From Thozetella sp. PMI_491 (taxonomy: Eukaryota; Ascomycota; Sordariomycetes; Chaetosphaeriales; Chaetosphaeriaceae): 64,000 nucleotides of DNA. The notes under the pieces are model-generated. The model searched no databases, had not been told where the DNA came from, and saw only the letters and a list, made by a program, of their open reading frames with translations. Made by a program: the position numbers and the translations under genes. Positions 1-11,561 of this stretch are shown here, piece after piece (position 1 is the first letter of the stretch; every line of letters starts with the position of its first letter). The stretch covers positions 348,877-412,876 of the forward strand of contig MU270076.1 of the NCBI GenBank assembly GCA_021432635.1, in the 5' to 3' direction.

Positions 1-3000
1 AGGAGGGAGGCGAATCGATGGGCTGCTTGGCCCTTGGCGACCAGTCCCGGCGGCTGCCAACTAGCTGCTATCACTGGACTGAAAAGAGGCGAAAAAAAAA
101 CGGGGCGGGTGGACAGCGGCGGGGAACGGAGAAGTGCCTGGCCGAGCACCCAAAAGCTCGTCCAAGGATTGAATCGGCGGTCTGAAAGCCTGGGATCGGA
201 ACTTTCCAAGGTGGTGTCGGCGACGACGGCATATCGTCAAGCACTGCGGACTGTGCGGGTCCGGATAAGGGCACGCGGGGAGGCAGACCCCATCTACTAA
301 TCCACCATATAGCCATATCCATCCGTACGCACCCAGGCCGCCTGCTGTTTCTACGAGCCTTTGGCGGCCGTGCCTGTTCCCAACGTGCCGTCCGCCGACG
401 TTTCTGAGGATTGACGTATGATGGTCGGTTTGGATAGTGGCGACCGCGGGAAGCAGATTAGGCAAATTTGGGGGCTCGCGACGCAGAACCAAGCCGTGGC
501 GACGACTTCTAGCGGCGCCGGCAGCCAATCATTAGCGGTCTGAGAGAACAGCTGCCTTTGGCTTCGTCCTTCCGAAATCGAGATGTCATGTGGGGGGCAG
601 CTGACGGACTGGGGCAGAAGGCAGCCCGGTGGAGGGAATGCCCGGAGGAAGAGGTGTGCTGGCCGAGTTGGAAGTCGACATGCAGCTTTGTGGAAATGTT
701 GCCAGCAGCAATCTGCAGTCGATGTTCCGATACGGAGCTACCCCACCCCTGGGCGAGCTGCGGCGAAGTAGCAGGCAGATCATGCGCAGGCTCGATGGCG
801 AGACAAATGGGTGCGAAGCCGGCCCAGGCATCTATGTGTGGAAACGCATCGAACATGGACGACCAGGGAGGCGGGGGGCACATCGCTTCTATCCTATCTT
901 GAGCTTGGCGGTGTTGGGAATTTTCTTGTCGAACGACCGGCTGGAGTCGGCAGCATCGTTGGCCACCGGGCAAAGCGCGAGGCATAGACTCTGTACTGTA
1001 GCCTCTTACACTTCACGAGGTGTGGGACTTCGGATCGAGACCTGCGGTGGTCATCTGCTCTCTGTACCCACTGGTATGCTGTAGGCTGTCTGTACAGCTA
1101 CGTACCTGGCGGTACTAGCTGGTAGACAGCAGGGCGCGCTCACAGTGAACCTATGGAGGGAGGCACAGGTGGTGGGGGAGGTCGAACGGTAGGTTCCATT
1201 CCTTCACGGGGGGGAGGGGGTTGTTCTCCAATCAGGACGGAGGCGGCCTGGTCGCTTCTTTGTCTGAGATTTCTGGATATCTGACGATGCGGCCCGCGTG
1301 CCTGACCTGGGATCTCTAGCTAGGACGGTCGAAGCTGATACATTGTTAGAAGCTTCATAGAATCCTCTAATTTCTGCCGCCCTTGTGGCCTTTCTGCCCC
1401 TTTTCTTCTCTCCGTTTCCTCTACTATTAGTAGCTATCTGCAATACGACATGAGTATCATCGAGCGGCAGGATGACGATGTTTCCATGCAATGAGCACAC
1501 CCCTGCCTGTGCGGGCTGCCTGCATCGAGCTAGGGAGGGTCTGACAGGGGGTTGCCTATGACTGTACTACGGCCGGCCAACACCACAGGTTGACGACAAA
1601 TGTTGTGCTCGGCTAGCCTACGAGCTTGGAACACGCCTGGCCGGTGCGCAGCTCCCAGGGGGGTTTTGATAGGAGCCAAGGAAGCAATGAAGTTCGAGAG
1701 CATGTGCGCAGAACCAACCCGGCACTGTTACTTGGGCTGAGGAGAGAACATGATGCAAATAGCCCGAACCTCTCTCCCCCCCCCTCCAAAAAAAAAAGTG
1801 CCTTGGAAGCTACACTATGCGGCACGGCGTTTCGCCCAGGTCCAGCCAGCCCTTTCCCTGAAGTGCAGCCCCTCCCCCTCCCAACCACAGGCCAGGCCTG
1901 CATCGAGCTGGTCTCCAGGCTTGCCAGGGCCGAAAGGAGCCTCCTGGGTGGTAACAGGGATGGAACCGGGGTGATTGCTGGGGAGATGGTGATCTGACGG
2001 AGGGAAACAACGGCATAACAGAATGGTTTGGGCTGACAGAAGAAAAAAGTGCACGGCCTGGGGCAGCAGGAAGGCCGCCCAACCAACAGTCAAGGCATAC
2101 GCCCATGAAGCCAGCGAGAGCCAGCTTCGGCAGGCTGTTTTATGCCAAGGCTCCGCCTTTGCTATGCCTCTCATGCCGTTGCTGCCCAGCCGTCTGGCCG
2201 TATCCTTTTCCTCGCCTGTCCGCCGCTGGGCAGGACGTGCTTCTGTGTCAGTGCTGTGGGAGATGGATCTGGGCCGGAACCGGGTTCCAGTGGCCTCTTT
2301 CGATCCATGGCGAAACCCCAGGGGGGAGGGGCTGGACGGGCCACGAATGGGCGGCCGGCAGGTCTGAAAATCCCGTCAAAAAACGCTTCCTCAGGTCTTC
2401 AACAAAGACGGCCCCGCCAAACCCCCTCGAGGTGGCGGCAAAATTTCTCTCGAGAAGGTCTTTTTATCGAGTCCCACCCACCGTTTCCGGCGCTTCTGCA
2501 GGGACTCTTCTTTCCAGTACACAGTAAGGGGAGATAATAAGACAGACTGGCGAACCGTGATCGCTCCATGGCGCCCGGTAGCGCCCGTGATCGCCTTTGT
2601 CTGGCGTTTATTTCGACGCCGTCTTCAAGCGGACGAGGAAGCAGCCACGGAGGTCCAAGCTTTCCGACGACGCATTAGCGGTGGTGGGGCCTTTAATTGA
2701 ATGCTTCTGGGCCAGAGGCACTAAAATTTTACGCGGGTGGATACCTGGCGCCAAGGTACCTCGCAATTGTAAGAGGTAAAATGGCAGACGGGGAGACCTC
2801 ATACGGCAAGTGCGGGTCAAGGAAAACGACCAGAGAGGTAGCAGCAGCTTACGACCAAGAAAAATCGGCTCGAGATTACAGGGTTGGCCTCGGATCTGCT
2901 GGTAGCAACGAGGTCGCCGCCGCCGCCCAAGAACAAATTTTTCTTTGCGCACCCCGTCCCCTCCCCTCCTTCCCCCGGTCCGGCCCCGGTGTGACGTCTC

Positions 3001-4113
3001 GAGGAGATCGGAAAATTCGACGGACTAGTAGCCTAGCTCCGAGAAGGGCTCCTCATTTGATCTTACTTCGGGTCGCCTCTAGCATGGAAATCTAGATGGC
3101 GGCGGTAGAGAAGGCAAAAGGCAAAAGGGGTAGTGGTAGTACTTGCTATGTATGGGAGAGGAAGCGAGCGAGCTTGGTGCTTGAGAGGCTGATCGGCCAT
3201 TTTAATTAGCTGCCACGGACCGCAAGTCACCTGGTTGCTAGGCCCAAGACCAGGTGGATCGTCCAATGTGGCCCGCAGATTGGGCGCCTTTGGCGCCCTC
3301 TTGACGCAGTCATAGCGGCAGAATGGTGTGAAGACAGGCTGGAATGAGGACGTAGAGCTGCACTACGGCAGCATGATGCCGGTACTTCGATCCAAGGTAC
3401 CACCATACGAGGCAGAGCTCCAGGACCCCGGTCGCCGCACGAGCCAGCTAACGGCTCTTGCTCGTGGGCCGGCAGCCAGTCCGTGGTTCACGCAGCGCCT
3501 GGCCGACCTAATCCCTGTCCCAAAACGGTCGACGTAATTTTACCTGCTCCCCGGCAACTGCAGGCATTTTTGGCTTCCCTCTCGACCAGAGGCTTGAGCC
3601 AGAGCAGAACTGCAACTCTAGTGGCCAGCCGCACCGTATCGTCGCAGCAGGAGAAGGGGGCATGGCCCAGCCGGCTCCGTTTTTAATGCCCGAAAATTGA
3701 AACCGAAAGAAACCGACCTTGCGCCGGGCGCCTGGCCAGTCGACAAACGAAGGGGGCTCATATCGCACCACAGGCCCACCGTTTTCGCCCTTGACAACCC
3801 GGCCCATTTGATGCCCCCCCCCTTCCCATCAAACACCCTGACCAGCACCGGCCGGGGAGCCACTCAGCAAATAAGTAGTACCCTGACTGCCTTCTCTCCC
3901 GCCCGCCTTCTTCTCCTTCTCTCTCATTCCACCCATCCTCCCAACAGTCTTCTGCCTGCCGAGAACGCCCTTTTTCCTTCTCGACAAACCCGGAGTCCTC
4001 TAGTGATACCCCTTCCCAGTCACTGTAAAGCAGACCGGCTTTCGTCTTCCTTTAGTGATACCCGATACCCCTTTCTTTCTTATTCTTGATACCCTATCTC
4101 TCACATAGTCACA
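1..4113. other. gene-free stretch upstream of the PH-domain gene
   Basis: No frame here shows a conserved domain or a believable exon chain; the open frames are short and overlap on both strands, as expected in GC-rich DNA. The last 230 bases, about 3880-4113, are pyrimidine-rich with C and T runs and hold four GATACCC copies. They probably form the core promoter and 5' leader of the PH gene that follows. A highly expressed gene is suggested by the CT-rich leader, but this is inference. Confidence 0.6.
4005..4094 (+). repeat. GATACCC motif cluster, 5' side of the PH gene
   Basis: GATACCC occurs at 4005, 4057, 4064 and 4088, the middle two in tandem and followed by CTTTCT. The cluster lies in the probable 5' untranslated leader, 20-109 bases before the ATG. 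The same tandem recurs downstream of the gene. Confidence 0.7.
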
Positions 4114-5970
4114 ATGGCCGAAGAACAGAAGCCCGTTGAGGTCCCCAAGGAGGAGGCCGCCCCTGCCGTTGAGCCTGCCGTCGCCGAGACCAAGGCTGTC
4201 GAGGAGACCCCCGCCGCTGCCACCGAGGCTCCCGTTGTCACTGAGATCCCCGCTGCCACCGAAGAGACTCCTGCCGCCGCCGAGGCTGCCACTGAGGAGC
4301 CCAAGGCGGAGGAGGCTAAGAAGGAGGAGGTCAAGCCCATCGAGGAGGGCACTCTTGAGCACAAGGGCCAGGGCGCCAACTTCCCCAAGTAGGTTTGCTG
4401 TTGCTTGGCCGTTGGGGTCACTGTACTCACCTTGTTTCTACAGGAACCTCCTCTACTCCAAGAAGTTCTTCTGGTTCGGCACCGAGCCTGTCGATGTCAA
4501 GGCCATCGCCAGCTTCAAGGCCGACAAGGTCGTTGACGTTGCTCACCACGTTACTTCCTGGGCCGCTGAGACCGGCAAGGGTCTGCTTTTCTTCAGCGAG
4601 AAGTCCGATAAGGCTGCCCCGCACGGCGCCATTCAGCTGGTAAGTCAGGAACTAGTGACCACTCGCACAGCTGGGAAGGAATGAGCGTGCTAACCCGTCG
4701 CGTCCAGTCTGAGGCCTCGGAGCCCGTCACTGACGGTACCAGCAAGTTCTACTTCAGCTCCAAGGGTCACAAGCACACTTTCAAGGCTTCCTCGGCTGCC
4801 GAGCGTGACAGCTGGGTCGCTGAGCTGAAGACCAAGATTGCCGAGGCCAAGGAGCTCGTCGCTACCGTGACCGAGTCTGAGACCTACAAGACCACCCTCG
4901 CTAGCCTCAAGCCTGCCCCCCCGGCTAAGAAGGAAGAGAAGGCTGTCGCCCCCGCCGCTGAGGCCGCCAAGGAGGAGCCTGCTCCTGCCACTGAGGAGGC
5001 CCCCGAGACTGCTGTCGAGGAGGCTGCCAAGGAGGAGCCCAAGAAGGAGGAGCCTAAGCGCCGCTCTGCCAGCCGCAAGCGTGCCTCCATCTTCGGCAAC
5101 TTCCTCGGAAAGAAGGACGAGGAGAAGAAGGCCGCCGAGCCTGCTGCTGAGACCAAGGCAGCCGAGCCCGAGGCCGCTGCCGCTGAGGCCGCTGCCACCG
5201 AGGTCGCCGCCGAGCCCGTCGTCGAGGCTACCCCTGCCCCTGTGGAGGCTGCCCCCGCCGCCGAGGAGGCTAAGCCTGAGGAGCCCAAGGAGGAGGCCAA
5301 GAAGGAGGAGAAGCCGGCCCCTGCTAAGCGTGCCAGCATCTTCGGCACCCTCAGCTTCGGTAAGAAGAAGACTCCTGAGGCCGCCCCGGCCCCTGCTGCC
5401 GAGTCTTCCAAGGATGCTCCCGCCGCCGAGACCGTCGCCGAGACGGCCCCGGTGATCCCTGCTGTCGAGACCACCGAGCCTCTCTCGGCCGAAGTTGCCT
5501 CTCCCGCTACTGTCCCCACCGAGACTGTTGAGGTTGCTCCCGCTGTTAACGGCGATAAGAAGGAGGTCAAGAACGAGAAGCGCAAGAGCTCCCTGCCCTT
5601 CGCCCTCGGCGGCAAGAAGGAGAAGGCCGAGAAGGTCGTCAGCTCCGACGAGGAGGGCGCGCCTAAGAAGAAGGACTCGCCCTTCTCCAAGCTCCGCGCT
5701 ACCATCCGCGTAGGTCTCCCCATGAGTCACGTGATCACAACAGACGAAACATGCTAACAGCAGACGCAGGGCAAGAAGGCTGAGAAGGCTCCCGAGAAGG
5801 CTGAGGAGGCCCCTGCCGTCCCTGAGGCCGTCGCCGAGGCCGAGGCCCCTAAGGAGGACGCTGTCAAGGCCGCCGAGCCCGAGGCTGTCCCTGAGGTCCC
5901 CGCCAAGGTCGAGGAGGAGACTCCGGCCAAGCCTCTTGAAACCACCCCGGCCGTGGCCGCTGCTGCTTAA
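4114..5970 (+). CDS. PH-domain protein with long Ala/Glu/Lys/Pro-rich tail (Meu6/PH_6-like)
   Basis: Four exons, 4114-4388, 4444-4639, 4708-5709 and 5770-5970, give 557 residues in phase with GT-AG introns of 55, 68 and 60 nt. The N-terminal ~85 residues are acidic (E, A, P). A pleckstrin-homology-like fold follows at about 88-205, with a KKFFWFG strand, an LLFFSEKSDKA segment, an FYFSSKGHKHTFKA strand and a SWVAELKTKIAEAKE helix. This resembles the fungal PH family containing Meu6. Such domains bind phosphoinositides or proteins at membranes; binding here is inferred. The remaining ~350 residues are low-complexity A/E/K/P. Four basic-hydrophobic motif variants are embedded in them, starting near R282, R365, R449 and R487, the last split by intron 3. 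Strong codon bias suggests high expression. The long antisense open frame is a by-product of this bias. Exact cellular role is unknown. Confidence 0.85.
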
Positions 5971-7047
5971 GGGCCGCGCCACAGTCGCTGGACACGAATT
6001 GGCTTTCGCATGATGGACGACGCAAGAGCAATCCCGAAGGCCTCCCAACGGCCGAAAAAAAATAAAATAAAATAGAGCGAGCTCATTCGACACATGGTTA
6101 ACTGTCATCACGCCGACTTTGAGAGGATCGCCATGCCTACCTCCCACCTCCCTTTACCCTCAACTGGCTAGGTTTGGTCTGGACTCGGATCTGCATTTAA
6201 GATACCCGATACCCTTTTCTCAAGATTGGTTCATCCTGATACCCTCGTTTCCTACCAAGCCTGGCGGCCCGGCGCCGTGGTCGTCGTGCCACGAACGTCG
6301 GCCGCCACCCACCATGTCTTGCTTTTGCATTTAAAGCTATTTCCTTGTTTGTTTATCTGTCGGTTCTTGTTGCTTGTTTGATCAAAGGATATTCTCCCAT
6401 CCATGATCGATTGTTGTCGGTGGTTTTTGATACCCAAGTATACCCCGTAAACGGAGGAGGCGGCGACGGTCGTGTAGGAGAAGTTTGAGAAAAGGTGTAG
6501 TGAAGGGGGGGGACTCTTCTCTCGGGAGAAGAGGATTATTACCAGAAAAAGAAAAAAAAAAGAGTTCGGTGGGTTTGGGGCGAGTGGATCAACCCAATCC
6601 CCTAGTCAGTCATCGAGAAGAGGACAAGGCAAGGGGGATGATGCACACCAACTCGAGCTTCTCTGTCTTCCCACCTAGGGGAGGGCTAGGCTCCAAGCAC
6701 TCTTAATAGCTAATACATACCTCTCGTGTCGAGCTTCGCTGAATCTACTGGTTCCCTTTGGATCTGCTAAGTGCATATGTGGTTCCACCGTAATACTCGC
6801 GATCTTAGATTCGTAATATTTGAAGGTTATTGGAGGGTATTCGATATACTACAAGGAAATGGTATATATATATATATGATGCCAGAAACCCCCAGATGTG
6901 TCTCAATCCCTTTTCACCCATCCCATGTTACCCGAGAATCTTGAAATAAAAAAATAGTGTCTATATAGCTATTCCCCCAGGAGGACTGGCATTTGCATCA
7001 TATGTGCTCGTGTGTGAGAGGTATAGGGCGATAAGCTAGATGAGATA
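5971..7047. other. intergenic, 3' flanks of two convergent genes
   Basis: No gene is supported. The stretch holds the 3' GATACCC cluster, A-rich runs near 6056-6075 and 6545-6562 and a short TA run near 6864-6876. It separates the tails of the convergent PH-domain and histidine kinase genes, so it probably carries both 3' UTRs and poly(A) sites. Confidence 0.6.
6201..6435 (+). repeat. GATACCC motif cluster, 3' side of the PH gene
   Basis: GATACCC occurs at 6201, 6208, 6238 and 6429, the first two in tandem and followed by TTTTCT. This matches the upstream tandem over 20 positions with one C/T difference. It lies 230-465 bases after the stop codon, in the likely 3' untranslated region or terminator. 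Confidence 0.7.
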
Positions 7048-10000
7048 TTAGAGAACGACCCCGTTCTTGGCTAAAGTCTTGACGATCTCTGGCCACAAGT
7101 TTTGGAGTCGGAATGGCTTGGACACAACGCCGTCCTGGGCTAGTTAGCGAGTAATTTCACCGAAGGATGATAATATATTCGAGGCAAGGAGCTAGGAGCT
7201 GAGGGGAGACCTACCATGCCCGCAGCGATGGCAGTTTCGATCTGCTCATCGCGCGCATAGGCCGTCACGGCCAGAATGGGTATCCGCCGCCCGATGGTCC
7301 CATCCTCCTCGAGCTGGCGGATCCTCTTGGTGCATGTGATACCGTCCATGATTGGCATTTCGATGTCCATGAGGATTATGGCGAAGTTTGGCAGATTCTC
7401 TCCCACGAAACCGTCCCAGTCGCGCGACTGTCGGAGAGACTCGAGCGCTTCAGCCCCGTGGTTCGCTACGTGTGTTTTGCTCCCACAGATAAGCAACTGG
7501 CGCTCGAGCACCTTCTGGTTTACGATGTTGTCCTCCACGATGAGTACGTCGAAAGGCGGGCGTGCGGCGTACGGGTCGGGGATCGCGGGAAGGGGGCGAG
7601 TGACTGGAGACGGTAGCGTGCTGCTTGGGGTGGTCGACGCGTCCGAGGGCGCAGCCAGAGATGGTGTCTGGCCCTGGGCCTCATCGCTCGCGCTGACAAA
7701 TGGCGCAGAAGCGTCAACCTGCGGAACGAGAGCTCGCCGACATTTGATGTAAAAGGCAAAGGTCGAGCCCACGCCTTTCTCGGATGCGACGCCGATCTGG
7801 CCCCCTTGTAGCTCAGTCAGATGCCGCGAGATGAAGAGGCCGAGTCCTGAACCGCCGTACTGAACGTGGGTGCGCGGCGAGGCCTGGGAGAAGCGGCGAA
7901 ACAGGATCTGCTTTTCGTCGTCGTCGAGCCCCGGCCCAGTGTCCGTGATGGCGAGGTGGAGGTTGATCTTTTCGCCGTCTCCCCAATCGGCTTCGTCCGT
8001 CGGATCGGTGCTGTCTTTCTTCGCTGTTGGGAAGTAACTAAAGCCAAGGTCGCGGACGTCTCTGGACGCCCCGAGGCCGATTGTGATGCAACGCGCCTCT
8101 TGGGATTGCGTGAATTTCATGGCGTTGGTCATGAGATTTATCAGCACCTGCCGTATGCGGGAGGGATCGAGCTTGACCCAGTCGACAGCCAGGTCGAGGT
8201 ACGATGGCTCAATCTGGAAGCGACACTGGATCCCCTGCGAATTGAGCTCGGCCTCGAACATCCGGAGTACATCTTGGACTACGGTCACCGGTTGCACGTC
8301 AATGGGCGTCACCAGCAGGAGCTTCGAGTCAAGCTTCGAAAGGGTCAGGATATCGTCAACGATCCGCTTCTGGTGATTAGCGCAGAGCGAGATCGTATTC
8401 GCCGCCTCCACGCAACTATCCAAGAGCATCTGCAACCCTGGGACAGTCTGGACGGCATCGCCGAGCTGGTTGCGCTCAATAGTGGATGTGATCTCGTCGG
8501 CACATTGAAGTATTGCACTCAGAGGATTCCGCATCTCGTGGCTCGTCATGTCGATAAAGTTCTCCTGTTGCCGTTTCAGCTCGACCGCCTCCTGGCGCCT
8601 TCGCTTCTGCAGGTCCTGGGCCCATTTCTGCTCCGAGATGTCCGTAATGCAACCAAAAATGCTCTTGAGTTCGCCGTTTTCGTTCTTCTCCGGGTACGCA
8701 CTAAGCAAAACCCACGTATCGACTGGCTGCCCGTCAATGACTTGGCAAGACCCCTTGAAGCGGAATTCGTGCGTGATAGCAACCTTGTCGAGGACCAACT
8801 TCCGCCACACCACCTCGACTCCAGCTCGGTCTTCATCGCGCACACCCTGCATCCAGACTGCAAGGTTGAGCGTGCCCAGATATTTAGACTCTTCGGCCAA
8901 GGCGGACATCTTCCACCACATGTCATTGCAATAGTTGATCTGGCCTTGGTCGTCCGTGATAAACATGCCAACGGGGCCGAACTCGGCCATCCTAGAGAAC
9001 CGATATTCGCTCAATATGGCCTGCTCTGTCTGCTTCTGCAGCATATCTCGCAGTTCCATTTTGTCCTGGATCGCCAGTCTCGCCGCGAGTCGGCCTCGTC
9101 GTATCTCTTCTTCGAATAGCACCACCGAGGCCATGGACGTTGCGAGCTGCCGTGAGAGAAGGCCAATAAAGAGCCGATAGTCACCGTCGTACGGCCGACG
9201 GGGGTTGGCGCCGAGCACGAGGAAGCCGACAACTGTGTCCCTCCCTGTCGTTGGATGAACCGGGAAAACGACCACAGTCCTGCATGGGTCGCCGAACCCT
9301 CTCCAGGCAAGGCCATCGACGAGAGAGCTAGGAAAAGTCCCTGCTTCTTTGCTGAGAATGATGGGAGTATCGGGGTCTGCCATGGCGGCTCTCATATACG
9401 GCGCGAAGCCTTCCGTACTTGTGCGGAGATCCAGGGAAGTGGCCGCCACGGGATGGCCTTCGGGAACCCCCAACGAGCCCTCTAGCATCAGCTGAAGCGG
9501 ACTGGCCATGCTCCCGCTGTGCATGGACGCAGCCTCGCTCTCAGCCCCATCGCTGACGGAGTATATGAGGGCGAAGGGCACATCGCGTTCGTTGTGTTCA
9601 AGCCCGCTTTTTACTTGGGCCCAGAATTCCTTGACATCCACCGCCTGCGATGTCTTTTCGCCGATGTCACGAAGAGTTAGCATCCTCCTCTCGGTGACCT
9701 TTCGTCTCGTGTTCTCAAATGCTGGGTTGTAGATTGCCACAACGCTCCCGTCGCTTCCAATCAGAGGCACAATTGACCAGTCGAAAAAGGTTTCCTCTAG
9801 AAATCCGTTTCGGGTCATGAAGAGGCAGTCGTCGTGTTTCATCGTGGCCTGTCCCGCGTGCCGCGCGCTGTCAAAGACGGGCTTGATATCATCCCAAATT
9901 TCTGCCCATGCTTCCCTGTATGGCATGCCCATCAGCCTTGGGTGCTTCTGTCCGGCTAGCGAGATGTACGCCTCGTTATATATCGCAACGTAATCATGGC

Positions 10001-11561
10001 CCCAGTACATGGCGGCGGGGTGCGGGCTGCCCATGATCAAGTTAGACATAGATCTTAGGTCGGCAGGCCAGTCCTCGATCGGCCCGAGGGATGTCGACGC
10101 CCAGTCGACCGAGCGGGCGAATTTGAAGTGTTCGGAAAGGTTCGGCATATCAATAGGTATCCTAGTCCAGTCAAAAGACGGGCGTGTCTCTTCCAGCACA
10201 CCTGCCTCGAGTGCCGAGTCGTCTTGAGAGCGCGTCGAAGGCTCCAGAACAGGTTCGGCAAGCCGGCTGCGCGGCTCGCTCTGCGACCGTAAACCCCGTC
10301 CTGCTGGCGTCACGGCCTCGACATCCCCAAAATAATCATCCTGCACCGTGGATTCCCCTATGGGTGTGGTGCCATGCTTCCCCGGTGTTGGCCCCCGGGC
10401 ACGCTCATCAAGCACGGAAGAGGCCCGCGTCAACCGGCCTGGTGATGTTGGTGTCATCGAAACCGCGCTGACGTTGCCGCTGACGACTCGAAACCGCTTC
10501 CTGATGGTAGAGCAGGTCCACGAGATACCACCATACGATAGTGACCCTAGGCACATGTCTAGTGACTCCTTGTTGCTGTCTTTGTTCACGAAACTTAAAA
10601 TCCAGGCTTTGAAGCGGCTGTACTCGGTGCTTCGGTCTGGGTCCGAACCATCGACGAAGAGCAACTCGTGGAGGCTTCCCGAAGCTCTCAGTGCCGCATT
10701 CGAATAGAGGAGCTGCAATGGGCCAGGCTTCATATTGTCAGAGTGGCTCAGATCAATGATGAAAGTGGGCCGATCATCTTGCTCTAGCAGCTCAATCACG
10801 CCAACGCCTTGCAGAAGTTGCGCAGCTGGGTGCAGTTGACGGCTGTCTGGGCTGCGCCCATGCGCGGGATCCGTCGAGGACCAACTCGTGGGAGTGCTCG
10901 AGGATCTCGCTGGGCTAGAAGATCGGACATGGCCTCTCGGAAGGCGAACGGTGGTCACGCTGTCCTTCGCGTCCTGGATGCCACTGATCAAAGAAGCGGC
11001 GGCCTCCGAAGAGGAAAAGCTTGGCGGTCGGCTCATGCTTGGCCTCGCTGACTTTGAGAAAAACAAAGGTGACGTGAGTCCTGGCGAGCACGCATCGATG
11101 GGGAGCACAGGCCGAGGGGTTAATTGGAGATGGCCCGGGGGGACAAGACGGGGCTTCTTTGACGGCAGCGGACGGTCACCTTCTCGCCCGGGTCTCTTCC
11201 CTAGAAGACTGGTGGGTGTCGTCGCCGCCGCCGCGGTAGCGCTGGGGACGGTCGCGAAGCCCGGCGAGGATCGCGGGACGCGAGAAATGGGGCGATCGCG
11301 GAGCACTGAAGCCGATGTCAAACCATAGCGGCCAATTTCGTATTCCCATTCCGCGACAACGTCTCCGGTGTTGGGAGAACGGCACGGGAACCCTCGATTC
11401 TGGCGGAAAGTCTGGGTTACCGCGTCCGGGGTGGGGAGGGAGGGGAACGGAGCAGGGGCAGGCCGAGCTGGTGCGCTGGGGCGAGGAACCTCGGAGGGGG
11501 GAGAAGCCGGGGACGAGCTGCCCTGTGGGATACGGGGCAGGTTCGAGTTCTTAAACGTCAT
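7048..11561 (-). CDS. hybrid histidine kinase with PAS/GAF sensors and C-terminal receiver domain
   Basis: Two exons on the minus strand (11561-7215 and 7134-7048; 80-nt intron) encode 1477 residues. The N-terminal ~270 residues are Pro/Ser-rich and disordered. PAS-like segments follow at about 270-370 and 480-610, a GAF-like segment at about 620-800 and another PAS at about 850-975. The dimerisation/phosphoacceptor helix has SHEMRNP with H1008. The ATPase domain shows NLMTNAMKF (N box), DTGPGLDD and GGSGLGLF. The receiver has VEDN, phosphoacceptor D1399 in LMDIEMPIMDG and conserved K1455 in SKPF, encoded by the short last exon. It should autophosphorylate on His and pass phosphate to D1399, then through an Hpt protein to Ssk1/Skn7-type regulators (known for the family). 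No transmembrane segment is apparent, so a cytosolic sensor is likely. The ATG at 11561 is used because the codon before it is TTG. I do not assign a fungal HHK class. Confidence 0.93.

Noticed and set aside
1-3900. Several 100-150-codon open frames in the first 4 kb
   Set aside because: Most begin at non-ATG codons, overlap on both strands, and have arbitrary Pro/Arg/Ser-rich composition without splice-linked partners.
4690-6147. 485-codon open frame on the minus strand opposite the PH gene
   Set aside because: It is Leu/Gly/Ser-only sequence produced by the strong codon bias and Glu/Ala/Lys repeats of the real gene, and it has no domain.
7866-9119. 417-codon plus-strand frame opposite the histidine kinase
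   Set aside because: It lies antisense to well-conserved kinase domains and shows no motif of its own.
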